Assembly: GCF_000369505.1 (NCBI RefSeq)
Contig: NZ_KB850055.1
Coordinates: forward strand, 2,289,513 to 2,353,512
Length of the DNA: 64,000 nt
Reading direction: 5' to 3'
From: Acinetobacter sp. NIPH 298
GTDB lineage: Bacteria > Pseudomonadota > Gammaproteobacteria > Pseudomonadales > Moraxellaceae
Part shown: piece by piece, positions 10,605 to 18,520 of the stretch
Numbering within the stretch: position 1 is the first letter of the stretch
How the letters are laid out: each line of letters opens with the position of its first letter
Translations under genes and position numbers: made by a program
The notes under the pieces: generated by a model
The model's database searches: none
Told to the model about the DNA's origin: nothing
Seen by the model: the letters and a program-made list of their open reading frames with translations, nothing else

Positions 10605-10826
10605 AGTGTGTCTATTTACGGTATACATCTTAATGTCATTACTAAATAAGAATATAAGACCAAATCATCCATTGATAGAATTGCTATTTATAATATCTAA
10701 AAAATAAAACTTATATCGTAAACAACCAGTTTTTACTTAATAAACCTAAAGCCATAAAAAGTGACTAAGATGAATCCAAAATTTAAAAATAATAATAATC
10801 ATGAATATCAGCAGCCACTAAAATCT

Positions 10827-10859
10827 AAAAACACCCAATGAAATTCATCAGGTGTTTTT
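10827..10859 (-). terminator. Terminator of the glyoxalase operon
   Basis: Arms AAAAACACC / GGTGTTTTT enclose an inner palindrome ATGAA-A-TTCAT. The structure lies about 95 bp downstream of the 10,955 gene with A/T runs on both sides. Confidence 0.65.
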
Positions 10860-10954
10860 TAATATCTACTTATTTCAAAACTAAAACGTAAATCAACAAT
10901 GATCAGCAGTTCAAAATTGACTACAGTATTTCAACTGTTAGTATTCTGTTGAAG

Positions 10955-11479
10955 CTATCGTAGAGGTGTCGGTTGTAAAATTTCAATCCAATAATCATCT
11001 GGGTCTTTAATGAACGCAACATAGTTCATACGTCCTTCTGAAAGTTTCTTTTGAAATTTAACACCCAAACGCTCAAAGCGTTCGCATTCAGCGACCACAT
11101 CGGGTACCGACACGCACAGATGACCAAAGCCTCGAGGTTCACTATTACCATTATGGTACTTAAACGATTCATCTGTTTCTGTACCATGATTTAGTGTCAA
11201 CTCAAGCACACCCGATTGACTCAGCACCCACTCTTTGCGTTGCATATCATCAGTCGGTATGTCACTAAAGGCTCTTCGAACCAAATACACAATAGTAAAT
11301 ACAGCGTCATGAAATATTTCTTCATAAACAGGCACAAAACCAAGTACCTTCGAGTAAAACTCAATCGACTGATTTAAGTCTTTTACCCGCAACATGGTAT
11401 GGTTAAATACATAGTGCTTGGTTTCTTCTTCTATCGCCTCAGAAACGTTAAATTTTTCAAGTAGATCACTTAAAGCCAT
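10955..11479 (-). CDS. gloA: Lactoylglutathione lyase (glyoxalase I), VOC family
   Basis: A 174-residue vicinal-oxygen-chelate metalloenzyme converting the methylglyoxal-glutathione hemithioacetal to S-lactoylglutathione. It is of the longer type (about 175 residues), with FNHTMLRVKDLNQSIEFYSKVLGF, GVLELTLNHGTE, GFGHLCVSVPD and FIKDPDDYWIEILQP. These contain the metal ligands H, E, H and E. Adjacent to a quinol-monooxygenase-like gene 53 bp upstream and transcribed with it, divergent from a LysR regulator; together they look like an electrophile or quinone stress unit. Confidence 0.88.
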   Translation of the reverse strand: MALSDLLEKFNVSEAIEEETKHYVFNHTMLRVKDLNQSIEFYSKVLGFVPVYEEIFHDAVFTIVYLVRRAFSDIPTDDMQRKEWVLSQSGVLELTLNHGTETDESFKYHNGNSEPRGFGHLCVSVPDVVAECERFERLGVKFQKKLSEGRMNYVAFIKDPDDYWIEILQPTPLR

Positions 11480-11532
11480 TATATTTTCCTCAAATAAGAC
11501 ATATCAATTGAGAGAAACACCTATATTTAAAA

Positions 11533-11823
11533 TTAGTGTGCGATTTCTTGATAATGATGTTCGTCATACGGTTCAGTTAAATAAGAGTTAACTACATCAT
11601 TAAACGCAATCCAATGTGGTGTTTGTTGATGTTTACTCAACACTTCTTTATTTTCCCAAAGTTCAATTAATACATACGAGTCGACCGCATTGGTGTCTTG
11701 CCAAAGTTTATATATTAGACACCCTTGCTCTTTATTTGACTCGACCACCATGTTGTTGAGAACGTTTAAGAACTCAGCACGCTTTTCAGAATTTACATTA
11801 AAGAATACATTTAAAGTAATCAT
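11533..11823 (-). CDS. Antibiotic-biosynthesis-monooxygenase-fold protein (YgiN-like)
   Basis: A 96-residue ABM-domain protein (dimeric ferredoxin-like fold). It has N-terminal MITLNVFFNVN, then EQGCLIYKLWQDTNAVDSYVLIELWENKEVLSKHQQTPHW, the standard E..W...A/S...H.. core. E. coli YgiN is a quinol monooxygenase; other members degrade haem or act on quinones, and sequence alone does not choose among them. Probably first gene of a two-gene operon with gloA, facing the LysR regulator across 147 bp. Confidence 0.75.
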   Translation of the reverse strand: MITLNVFFNVNSEKRAEFLNVLNNMVVESNKEQGCLIYKLWQDTNAVDSYVLIELWENKEVLSKHQQTPHWIAFNDVVNSYLTEPYDEHHYQEIAH

Positions 11824-11865
11824 ATCAGCTCACCTATTAATCCATCTTGTTTCAGTAAAGCCAGT

Positions 11866-11929
11866 ATATCGAAACGATATTTTAAAAAAATTGAAAAATA
11901 ATGAAGTTAAAGTTTTCCAAAATGGAAAA
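11866..11929. promoter_or_regulatory. Two LysR-type operator dyads
   Basis: ATATCG-AAA-CGATAT (11866-11880) and TTTTCCA-AAA-TGGAAAA (11913-11929) both contain the T-N11-A spacing of LysR-type boxes. They lie 33 bp apart in the divergent promoter region between the LysR gene and the monooxygenase-gloA pair, so they are likely regulatory-binding and activation-binding sites. Confidence 0.6.
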
Positions 11930-11970
11930 TAAAGCTATGCTAAAAGTATGCTCTCCAGCGGATTGAAATA

Positions 11971-12789
11971 ATGAAAATTAAAGAACTCGAAGCATTTATA
12001 GCGGTGGTCGATGAAGGAGGAATTGTTAAAGCAGCTGAAAAAATGTTTTGTGTTCCATCAAATATTTCAAAATTAATCAATGAATTAGAATCTAGGAATG
12101 AGCAAACGCTCTTTAATCGCGATCACAGAGAATTGACACTTACACCTTATGGTCGTTTTTTTTATGAACAATCTAAAAAGTTTATCAATGACGTAGAACG
12201 CTTTAAAGAAATTACCCTGCAGTCACAAGAGATCAAATTGCTCATTGGTGGGATTGACATCGCATTGGATTACTTTCTTCCCAAGTATATTTACCGATAT
12301 CAAATAGCCAATAAAAATGTAAATTTTCAAATATTACGTGGTTACTCGCGTGGTTTAGAATCGATGATTTCTAACCACGAATATGATCTCATCTTTTCAG
12401 ATGGCCCGATTAAATCACCTCGACTCGACAGTAAATTGGTATTTCAGGAACAATTACTTCTGGTCAGGAATATAGAGATTGGTGATAACCCGACTATCTA
12501 CTCCTATGGAAAAACATGCACATATCGCGAGTACACTGAACAATGGGCAAGAGAGTATCTTAAAGATTTTCGAATTATTGAAATTGAATCTTATCCATTA
12601 ATGCTCACACTCATTCATAGTAGCATGGGTATGGCTTTTATTCCTAACTCGATTATTCAGCAAAATATACAATTTAAACCCTTTGTTGACTCAAACTATT
12701 CAATTAAATGCGATATTTATATGATTTGGCACAAACTCAATAAATCCAGTGCCCTGACAAAATTTATCGAATACTTTAGCTTAGAATAA
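11971..12789 (+). CDS. LysR-family transcriptional regulator
   Basis: 272 residues. The N-terminal helix-turn-helix (MKIKELEAFIAVVDEGGIVKAAEKMF, then VPSNISKLINELE) is clear. The substrate-binding part is shorter than usual (typical LysR 290-310) but reads through without a break and has the expected GMAFIPNSII late motif. Divergent from the monooxygenase-gloA operon with two dyads between them, so it most likely controls that operon. The inducer is unknown. Confidence 0.85.
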   Translation: MKIKELEAFIAVVDEGGIVKAAEKMFCVPSNISKLINELESRNEQTLFNRDHRELTLTPYGRFFYEQSKKFINDVERFKEITLQSQEIKLLIGGIDIALDYFLPKYIYRYQIANKNVNFQILRGYSRGLESMISNHEYDLIFSDGPIKSPRLDSKLVFQEQLLLVRNIEIGDNPTIYSYGKTCTYREYTEQWAREYLKDFRIIEIESYPLMLTLIHSSMGMAFIPNSIIQQNIQFKPFVDSNYSIKCDIYMIWHKLNKSSALTKFIEYFSLE

Positions 12790-13145
12790 AGACTACCTGT
12801 TTGGCCGATCCAACACCATATTTACTAGGGGTAGTTACGAGATCGGCAGGCAACCTATTGGGAATTCATCCTAATTCTGCTGCTCTGTTTCTCGCAAAAA
12901 AATGCTAGTAATATCAATGAAAATTACGTCCAAGATAATTCATCATTAATGCAGTTATAATGCTTAGACGTTGCAGGTATTAATAACTACGAATTTGTCC
13001 GTGATGTCATTTTGACAACGGATATGGCCCTATCAATGGAATCAAATTGTTTTGAATCAAGTAAAAAGAATTTTAAGAACATAAAATGGAATTCCTAAAG
13101 ATTCTTTTTACCTGTTAATCAATGGTATAACATTGATTTTATAAA
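12790..13145. other. 356-bp gap with terminator-like hairpin, no intact gene
   Basis: An 11-bp perfect inverted repeat GTAAAAAGAAT (13061-13071) / ATTCTTTTTAC (13101-13111) may end either the LysR or the ars transcript, although its loop is long (29 bases). A 45-codon plus-strand stretch (about 12,962-13,098) is open and contains NNYEFVRDVILTTDMALSME. It has no start codon and resembles nothing I recognise; it may be a fragment. Confidence 0.4.
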
Positions 13146-13862
13146 CTACGTTGGTTGATTGACACGCTTTGAAAGTTCTTCAGCAGATTCTTTGCGTTCA
13201 GAATAACGATCGGTCAAGTAGCGACTTTGTCCACGTGTTAATAAAGTGAACTTATAAAGTTCTTCCATCACATCCACGATACGATCATAGTAAGACGATG
13301 CTTTCATACGACCATCCTCTTCAAACTCCAAAAATGCTTTGGGAATTGAAGACTGATTTGGAATCGTGATCATCCGCATCCAACGGCCCAAGATACGCAT
13401 TTGATTGACACTATTAAATGACTGCGATCCGCCACTGACCTGCATCAAGGCCAAGGTTTTGCCCTGCGTTGCACGAATCGCACCACCAGCCAGTGGAATC
13501 CAGTCAATTTGTGATTTAAAGATCGAACTCATCGAACCATGACGCTCAGGCGAGCACCATACCATTCCCTCAGACCATGCCAACAGTTCATGCAACTCTT
13601 TGACTTTCGCATGCTCCATATCCGCATCTTCGGGTAAAGGCAGTCCTTTAGGATGAAAGATTTTCACCTCAGCACCTAAATACTGCAAAATACGACCTGC
13701 TTCCATCACCGCCAATCGACTATAAGAGCGTTCTCGATTAGAACCATATAACAATAAAATACGGGGTGGATGATCGAGCTTTAGCGCTTGAACCTGTTGA
13801 AATTCAGGTTTTGGCAGTAATTCAAGATCAATATTCGCTACATCAACATCTGATTTATTCAT
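13146..13862 (-). CDS. arsH: Organoarsenical oxidase ArsH
   Basis: 238-residue NADPH-dependent flavoprotein of the flavodoxin-like family. The FMN-binding loop [20 protein letters not shown] (about 35-54) and [20 protein letters not shown] (about 102-121) are characteristic of ArsH. In the family it oxidises trivalent organoarsenicals to less toxic pentavalent forms. Last gene of the ars operon, overlapping the acr3 3' end by 8 bases. A broken copy of its 3' end lies at 10.5 kb. Confidence 0.92.
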   Translation of the reverse strand: MNKSDVDVANIDLELLPKPEFQQVQALKLDHPPRILLLYGSNRERSYSRLAVMEAGRILQYLGAEVKIFHPKGLPLPEDADMEHAKVKELHELLAWSEGMVWCSPERHGSMSSIFKSQIDWIPLAGGAIRATQGKTLALMQVSGGSQSFNSVNQMRILGRWMRMITIPNQSSIPKAFLEFEEDGRMKASSYYDRIVDVMEELYKFTLLTRGQSRYLTDRYSERKESAEELSKRVNQPT

Positions 13863-14895
13863 TTGGAAAACACTTCTTCTTTAACCACAGTGATACGCTC
13901 ACCAGCGCAATCAACACAGGCACTTCCACCAATGGACCAATGACCGTAGTAAATGCTACTGGAGAAGCTAAACCAAAGGTTGCAATCGCGACTGCCAAAG
14001 CTAACTCAAAGTTATTTCCAGCCGCCGTAAACGAAATCGCGGTTGTACGCGGGTAATTGTTCCCCATCCACTTACTCATAAAGAAGCTAATAAAGAACAT
14101 CAGCACAAAATAAATCGTCAATGGAATCGCAATACGAATCACGTCCAAAGGCAAACTCACCACATCACTGCCTTTTAAGCTAAACATCGCCACAATCGTG
14201 AATAACAATGCCAACAAGCTTAGGGGGCTAATTTTGGGTAAGAATTTATCTTGATACCAATCCAAACCTCTAGATTTGACCAAAATCAATCGCGTCATAA
14301 AACCAAGGAAGAATGGAATACCTAAATAAACCAACACAGCATGGGTAATCGTCCAGAAATCGACGTCAATCACCTGTCCTGCCACGCCAAAATATGGCGG
14401 CAACACCGTTAAGAATAACCACGCATAGGTACTAAAAAATAAGATTTGGAAAATACTATTGAATGCGACCAAGGCTGCGACGTATTGGTTATCACCACAA
14501 GCTAAACCATTCCAGACCAAGACCATCGCAATACAGCGTGCCAGTCCAATCAGAATTAAACCGGTCATGTATTCTGGATAGCTATGCAAAAAGATAATTG
14601 CCAATGCAAACATCAATATCGGTGCAATCAACCAGTTCTGTACCAATGACAAGATTAACGTTTTCTTGTCTTTGAACACTTCAGGTAAAGTTGCATAGTC
14701 GACTTTTGCCAACGGTGGATACATCATCAAAATCAAACCGATCGCAATCGGGATATTGACTGAGTCAAAACTCATTCGCTCTAAAGCAACAGACGCTTGC
14801 GGGAAAAATACACCGATCGCAACACCCAATCCCATCGCCATGAAAATCCATAGCGTGAGGTTGCGATCTAAAAAGGACAATCCTGATTTAGCCAT
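13855..14895 (-). CDS. acr3: Arsenite efflux permease, ACR3 family
   Basis: A 346-residue membrane protein with ten hydrophobic segments, of the ACR3/BASS superfamily rather than ArsB. It contains [20 protein letters not shown] (about 117-136), carrying the conserved Cys of ACR3 proteins, and a later [20 protein letters not shown] with the conserved Glu. It exports arsenite produced by the two reductases encoded upstream. Often labelled arsB in annotations. Spacing to the upstream arsC is 11 bp. Confidence 0.92.
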   Translation of the reverse strand: MAKSGLSFLDRNLTLWIFMAMGLGVAIGVFFPQASVALERMSFDSVNIPIAIGLILMMYPPLAKVDYATLPEVFKDKKTLILSLVQNWLIAPILMFALAIIFLHSYPEYMTGLILIGLARCIAMVLVWNGLACGDNQYVAALVAFNSIFQILFFSTYAWLFLTVLPPYFGVAGQVIDVDFWTITHAVLVYLGIPFFLGFMTRLILVKSRGLDWYQDKFLPKISPLSLLALLFTIVAMFSLKGSDVVSLPLDVIRIAIPLTIYFVLMFFISFFMSKWMGNNYPRTTAISFTAAGNNFELALAVAIATFGLASPVAFTTVIGPLVEVPVLIALVSVSLWLKKKCFPNE

Positions 14896-14906
14896 GTTCT
14901 ACCCAA

Positions 14907-15380
14907 TTAATCGATATGTGAGATTTGATTGATTGCTGCAATCATTTCAGGACGTGCCATATTGGCCGCATCAAGTGCAAATAGCGCATCAAGGCGACGA
15001 TTGATATGATCGACAGTCACTTGGAAAGCTTTGAGTTTTTCTTCTTTAGGTAAATCTAAATGCGAAGGATCGACCAAGCCCCAGTGCGCTTTGATCGCGC
15101 CACCGAGATACAACGGACATGCTTCTTGGGCCGCCGAATCACACACCGTAATCACCACATCAGCTTGGTACTGTTCGCAGTCATCAATGGTTTTACTCCA
15201 CAATCCCTCAGTAGAAAGATTTAAAGCTTGTAAGGTTTCGATCGTTAGTGGATGAACTTGGCCAGATGGTTTACTGCCAGCACTATATGCCTTCCAACCC
15301 GCTGGTGCACGATCATTGAAAAGGACTTCTGACAAAATACTGCGGCAACTATTTCCAGTGCATAAAAAAAGAAATTTCAT
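14907..15380 (-). CDS. arsC: Arsenate reductase, low-molecular-weight phosphatase type
   Basis: 157 residues. The P-loop CTGNSCR (C-x5-R, about residues 7-13) near the N-terminus and VVITVCDSAAQEACP with the later resolving cysteines identify the PTPase-like ArsC. That type reduces arsenate with thioredoxin or mycothiol/glutaredoxin. Six bp downstream of arsR. The operon also encodes an unrelated glutaredoxin-type reductase, so arsenate reduction is doubly covered. Confidence 0.9.
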   Translation of the reverse strand: MKFLFLCTGNSCRSILSEVLFNDRAPAGWKAYSAGSKPSGQVHPLTIETLQALNLSTEGLWSKTIDDCEQYQADVVITVCDSAAQEACPLYLGGAIKAHWGLVDPSHLDLPKEEKLKAFQVTVDHINRRLDALFALDAANMARPEMIAAINQISHID

Positions 15381-15386
15381 GATGTT

Positions 15387-15707
15387 TTACTCACAATAGC
15401 TCTGTGTAGGTAGAGCAGCTAATGTTGGGATATTGTTGGATTGCTGTGTGGTCAATACATTTAAAATGTCATGACACCAATTCGGTAACTGTGGATTTAT
15501 GCTGTAATACACCCATTGGCTTTGGCGTCTGTCTTGTAGTAATCCAGATGAACGCAATAAAGCGAGATGTCTTGAAATCTTGGGTTGACTGAGTTGTAAC
15601 TTTTCAGTGAGATCACAAACACACAACTCTTTATTCTCTACAATTAAAGTGACGATATTGAGACGGGTTTCATCTGATAAGCATTTAAAAAAATTAACTT
15701 GATCCAT
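15387..15707 (-). CDS. arsR: Arsenite-responsive repressor ArsR
   Basis: 106-residue ArsR/SmtB winged-helix repressor. The metalloid site ELCVCDL (about 26-32) sits at the start of the DNA-binding helix as in classical ArsR, followed by LQLSQPKISRHLALLRSSGLL. Arsenite binding to the cysteine pair releases it from DNA. It lies second in the operon; AT-rich palindromic sequence upstream of both arsR and the first arsC are candidate targets. Confidence 0.92.
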   Translation of the reverse strand: MDQVNFFKCLSDETRLNIVTLIVENKELCVCDLTEKLQLSQPKISRHLALLRSSGLLQDRRQSQWVYYSINPQLPNWCHDILNVLTTQQSNNIPTLAALPTQSYCE

Positions 15708-15732
15708 ATTGGCACCTTATTTGTTTATTTGA

Positions 15733-15761
15733 ATATGCAGATAGTTAGGGTTTGTTGACAA
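15733..15761 (-). promoter_or_regulatory. Candidate arsR promoter
   Basis: Minus-strand TTGTCA (15761-15756) and GCATAT (15738-15733) are 17 bp apart, 26 bp before the arsR ATG. The spacing is good and the -10 fit is modest. Confidence 0.35.
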
Positions 15762-15777
15762 TTCAGTGCTAAATTTT

Positions 15778-16212
15778 TTAATTTACCCGTTGTCCATTTT
15801 CATCGATCACTTGTTCACCATCTTCTTTGGTGAAAGCACCCTTTTGCGGCAATGGCAAAATATCTAACACGATTTCAGAAGGGCGGCTAAGGCGAGTACC
15901 CAAGTCAGTCACAACAAAAGGACGGTTGATCAAAATCGGATGTTCAAGCATAAAATTGATGAGTTGTTCATCCGTCCAATCCTCACGCTCCAGTGCCAAA
16001 TCACGATATGGATCGACATTTTTACGGATCGCTTCCCTAACCGTTAAACCAGCATCATGAATGAGCTGAATCAGTTCCTCACGGGTGGGTGGTGTCACTA
16101 GATACTCAATCACAGTCGGTTCAATCCCTGTATTGCGGATTAAAGCCAAGGTATTTCTTGAAGTTCCACAAGCTGGGTTGTGAAAAATCTTCACGTCTAA
16201 TGAAGTTGTCAT
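15778..16212 (-). CDS. arsC: Arsenate reductase, glutaredoxin-dependent type
   Basis: 144 residues of the ArsC/Spx thioredoxin-fold family. The catalytic loop HNPACGTSRNTLALIRN (about 11-27) carries the active Cys. HPILINRPFVVTDLGTRLSRP (about 90-110) supplies the conserved Arg. It reduces arsenate using glutathione and glutaredoxin. It is transcribed first in the ars cluster, with 70 bp separating it from arsR, so it may have its own promoter. Confidence 0.9.
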   Translation of the reverse strand: MTTSLDVKIFHNPACGTSRNTLALIRNTGIEPTVIEYLVTPPTREELIQLIHDAGLTVREAIRKNVDPYRDLALEREDWTDEQLINFMLEHPILINRPFVVTDLGTRLSRPSEIVLDILPLPQKGAFTKEDGEQVIDENGQRVN

Positions 16213-16231
16213 TTGAATGAACTCTAGTTTG

Positions 16232-16267
16232 TATATGCTTATATCTTTATATACGAATTAGCATATA
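16232..16267 (-). promoter_or_regulatory. Candidate ArsR operator/promoter of the first ars gene
   Basis: An 8-bp inverted repeat TATATGCT (16232-16239) / AGCATATA (16260-16267) flanks AT-rich sequence with an internal TATA-CGAATTA stretch, 20 bp before the arsC ATG. Position and AT-rich dyad symmetry fit ArsR operators. Confidence 0.45.
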
Positions 16268-16362
16268 TACTCAATATACATCTCGCTCTTTTTTCCTTTC
16301 TAAACAGCATAAGCTCTGAATCAAGAACAATATATCAAATAAAATTAAGCGCTTAAAAACAG

Positions 16363-16390
16363 AAAACCACAACAATAAAGTTGTGGTTTT
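16363..16390. terminator. Intrinsic terminator upstream of ars cluster
   Basis: Eleven-base perfect arms AAAACCACAAC / GTTGTGGTTTT with an AATAAA loop, and A/T runs at both ends. It lies just downstream of the 16,465 gene (minus strand) and separates that transcript from the ars operon. Confidence 0.75.
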
Positions 16391-16464
16391 CTCTATATCA
16401 CTATTACTTATTGGATATGATCACGCCATTTTACGGATTACGAATACAGTTGCTCATTACCCAT

Positions 16465-16683
16465 TTAAATTGATTCAACGATATCTACGTAGCGATAAAT
16501 GCAGCCATCTTTTGGGTTTTCAAAAAGCAAATCAATGTTAGGTAAAAGAATATCGCCGTCCACTTCAATTTGCTCTATATATTTGAACGAAAGATCTTCT
16601 CGATTATTTAATTCTTTAATTTTAGCAATAACTATCTTTTCAGAGTCAAATTGATTCTTAACTTTGATTTTTATATTTTTCAT
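16465..16683 (-). CDS. Small protein of unknown function (72 aa)
   Basis: Start chosen at ATG 16683, which follows TGGAGTTTCTA; the frame reaches an earlier start at 16716 that lacks this. The product is charged and soluble (MKNIKIKVKNQFDSEKIVIAKI at the start, CIYRYVDIVESI at the end). No domain is recognised. It lies 45 bp downstream of the LysE-type gene in the same direction and ends at a terminator, so it may be co-transcribed. Confidence 0.6.
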   Translation of the reverse strand: MKNIKIKVKNQFDSEKIVIAKIKELNNREDLSFKYIEQIEVDGDILLPNIDLLFENPKDGCIYRYVDIVESI

Positions 16684-16728
16684 TAGAAACTCCAGTTCTA
16701 CAGATTTAAAATACACAAATAAATAAAA

Positions 16729-17322
16729 TTAAAATGATGTAATTGCAGAAAAAGCCAAAGGCATAGCAAAGACAGTTAAAATACATGATGCACTACGTTG
16801 TAAATTACGCTGATTCAACCAAGTAATTTTGTTTGAAATTAAGACTGATCCAAAAGCAATCCATAAAAATGCGATTGGTGTTATCAGTGCTAAAAAAGTT
16901 CCCATATGAATTATATATTGATGGAGGTTCAACCAAACCGTATGCGGGAAAATAGCTGAAGCAAACAACAGAGCTTTAGGGTTAAGTAAAGTTGCGAAAA
17001 ATAAAGCCTTTGAGGTAATTAATGGCTGGTTTAAATCCATCTTTTTGGTAGAAGTTATCCATAGTTTAATTGCTAAATAAATGATAAAGGCGGCGCTAAA
17101 CAACTTTATGAGAGGTGGTAACCAAGGCATATAGTGCGAAACGGACTCAAGTAAAAACCCCCATGCAGTAATTGCAATAAAATAACCGAGTACCTCCGAT
17201 GGAATTAATTTAAGTGAGCGTTTGATACCTACTTGGATTCCTGATGAAGCCAATAATGTATTCGTTGGACCTGGTGTAAGTAAGATCGTAATAATCAAAC
17301 CAAAGAATAAAAATGTCACCAT
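16729..17322 (-). CDS. LysE/RhtB-family amino acid or metabolite exporter
   Basis: About 197 residues and six hydrophobic segments. The family start VTFLFFGLIITILLTPGPTN contains the conserved TPGPT motif, followed by G-x-K/R-R-x-L-x(n)-G. ATG at 17322 follows AAAGGGATTTGTCT. The frame could be extended 38 codons further upstream, but the extension does not resemble the family. Substrate not determinable from sequence. Confidence 0.85.
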   Translation of the reverse strand: MVTFLFFGLIITILLTPGPTNTLLASSGIQVGIKRSLKLIPSEVLGYFIAITAWGFLLESVSHYMPWLPPLIKLFSAAFIIYLAIKLWITSTKKMDLNQPLITSKALFFATLLNPKALLFASAIFPHTVWLNLHQYIIHMGTFLALITPIAFLWIAFGSVLISNKITWLNQRNLQRSASCILTVFAMPLAFSAITSF

Positions 17323-17845
17323 AGACAAATCCCTTTGATAAATTGTGCAAGCGAAATATGGCAAAATAGATAAAGGTTTGTCGACAAAATGGTTGTAACC
17401 AAAAATAATTAAAACAAAACTTTCTATACAAATCAATATCTTAAATCAAAGAACACTTTGATTCAGCACAAATCAAATGTGTGACCGAAATCACCTTTTA
17501 TTAAGTTTTTTAGATAATACAGCTGTCTTTGAATCACACAAGATTCTGATTATTCAGAAGAATTTATTGTTAAAATTGAATAAAACATTGGAAAAAGCCC
17601 ACACACCTTTCAAGGAGTTTAGACATGATTCATAAGCAAATGTACTACTTTTAGTTTTATGCTAATATTGCGCGCAAATTGCCGATTTGATCATTCAGCA
17701 AGATCAAATATAGGCTTCAGTTTTCGATCTCTTCTCCAGTCAAATGTATTGTATTCAATATTCAGCCTACAAATTTGCATGTATTCCCTTTGCTTGATTG
17801 CAATCCTGTCGGCTATTTAACATTGAAACAAAGGTATGATTTTTA
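17323..17845. other. Intergenic region upstream of the original dusA start
   Basis: This 520-bp stretch holds the promoters of the LysE-type gene (minus) and of the original dusA (plus). The only coding-like item is a nine-codon open frame at 17,625-17,654 with a strong ribosome binding site, listed separately. Confidence 0.5.
17625..17654 (+). CDS. Nine-residue leader-peptide-like ORF
   Basis: ATG to TAG, encoding MIHKQMYYF, sits seven bases after CAAGGAGTTT, one of the best ribosome binding sites in the window. It lies 190 bp before the original dusA start, with no other plus-strand gene in between. The strong site before so short a frame ending in Tyr-Tyr-Phe recalls leader peptides. It could equally be chance. 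No anti-terminator or terminator pair was found downstream. Confidence 0.3.
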   Translation: MIHKQMYYF

Positions 17846-17935
17846 ATGACGCCGAACCAAACCATTGAAACAACTTCAAACCCAAGAATCAGTGTCGCCC
17901 CGATGATGGATTGGACCAACAATATTAAGTAAATA
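17846..17935 (+). pseudogene. dusA: 5' fragment of the original dusA, cut by island insertion
   Basis: The frame opens MTPNQTIETTSNP and continues RISVAPMMDWT exactly as in the dusA at 54,322, then leaves the homology after the attachment core and stops at TAA 17,933-17,935 (29 codons). It marks the ancestral dusA start and its native promoter side. The product is too short to be functional. Confidence 0.93.
17900..17916 (+). repeat. Left attachment site core (att)
   Basis: The 17-bp CCGATGATGGATTGGAC is identical to 54,376-54,392. It lies in the PMMDW codons of dusA; homology extends upstream into the dusA start with a few silent differences and ends abruptly one base downstream. Confidence 0.9.
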
Positions 17936-17973
17936 TTGAATATCAAATGGTTAGTATCATTAAAAAGAAGATG

Positions 17974-17993
17974 TGGCGTAAATTTGGTGTAAA
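17974..17993 (+). repeat. Candidate integrase/excisionase arm sites, left end
   Basis: TGGCGTAAA (17974-17982) and TGGTGTAAA (17985-17993) occur 11 bp apart, about 60 bp inside the left core. They match the cluster of TGGCGTAAA repeats at the right end of the island. The same motif at both ends, close to the cores, is the layout expected of arm-type sites. Confidence 0.55.
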
Positions 17994-18122
17994 TTTTATT
18001 GAGAATGAGACCAATAAGGCTTTTAATACTAATTAGCTCTTAATCGAACTTAGGATCACCAAATACCAATCATAAATATAGTTTCCTGTTTCTAGGATTT
18101 TGGTAGTTATTCAGATTATTGA

Positions 18123-18470
18123 TTATATCATGTAATGGGGATCTGTTCTTAATACGGCACATGTAAAGTCTAGATCAAAAAAATTAAGAACTTCATTAAC
18201 TTTTCTTTTTTTCAATAAAGTTTTATCAAGATAAATAATAGCTTTATTTTTATTCGTATCAAAAATAACCCTTCCTCTTGGAAGCTGTTCATACTCTTTA
18301 TCTTTCAATTCAGGTAGTTGACGTCTCAATAATTCCCAATAATCTACATGAGTGTACTTACTATCAATTAATCCTATTGAATCAGCTTCTTTCAAAGAAA
18401 AATCATGGGCAACGCCAATAACTTTATTATCATAAAACCAAAAGATACCTATTCTCAATTTTGACCTCAT
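18123..18470 (-). CDS. Unknown protein, 115 aa
   Basis: Not recognised. A soluble protein with an N-terminal LRIGIFWFYDNKVIGVAHDFS, a DYWELLRRQLPELKDKEYEQLPRGRVIFDTNKNKAIIYLD core and a hydrophilic end RTDPHYMI. The core reads like a compact, well-conserved small domain, and the frame is intact. ATG preceded by TATGGAAAA. It is the last gene at the left end of the island, 50 bp downstream of the repeat-protein gene and probably in its transcript. Confidence 0.6.
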   Translation of the reverse strand: MRSKLRIGIFWFYDNKVIGVAHDFSLKEADSIGLIDSKYTHVDYWELLRRQLPELKDKEYEQLPRGRVIFDTNKNKAIIYLDKTLLKKRKVNEVLNFFDLDFTCAVLRTDPHYMI

Positions 18471-18520
18471 TTTTCCATAGCAGTAGTTTTTACTTTTATT
18501 TACAGTTAATAAAATGATTT

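Larger units (their letters stand above)
10024..10954. other. 930-bp gap holding an arsH fragment, an inverted repeat and a terminator
   Basis: No intact gene is visible. Contents in order: AT-rich sequence to about 10,450; a 13-bp perfect inverted repeat GATCTAAAACATA (10472-10484) / TATGTTTTAGATC (10503-10515); a decayed copy of the arsH 3' end (10526-10604); further AT-rich sequence; and the terminator of the gloA operon (10827-10859). The region looks like a scar from rearrangement. Confidence 0.6.

Noticed and set aside
13855..13862. Possible frameshift between acr3 and arsH because the frames overlap
   Set aside because: Both proteins are complete at both ends; an 8-base overlap is ordinary in such operons.
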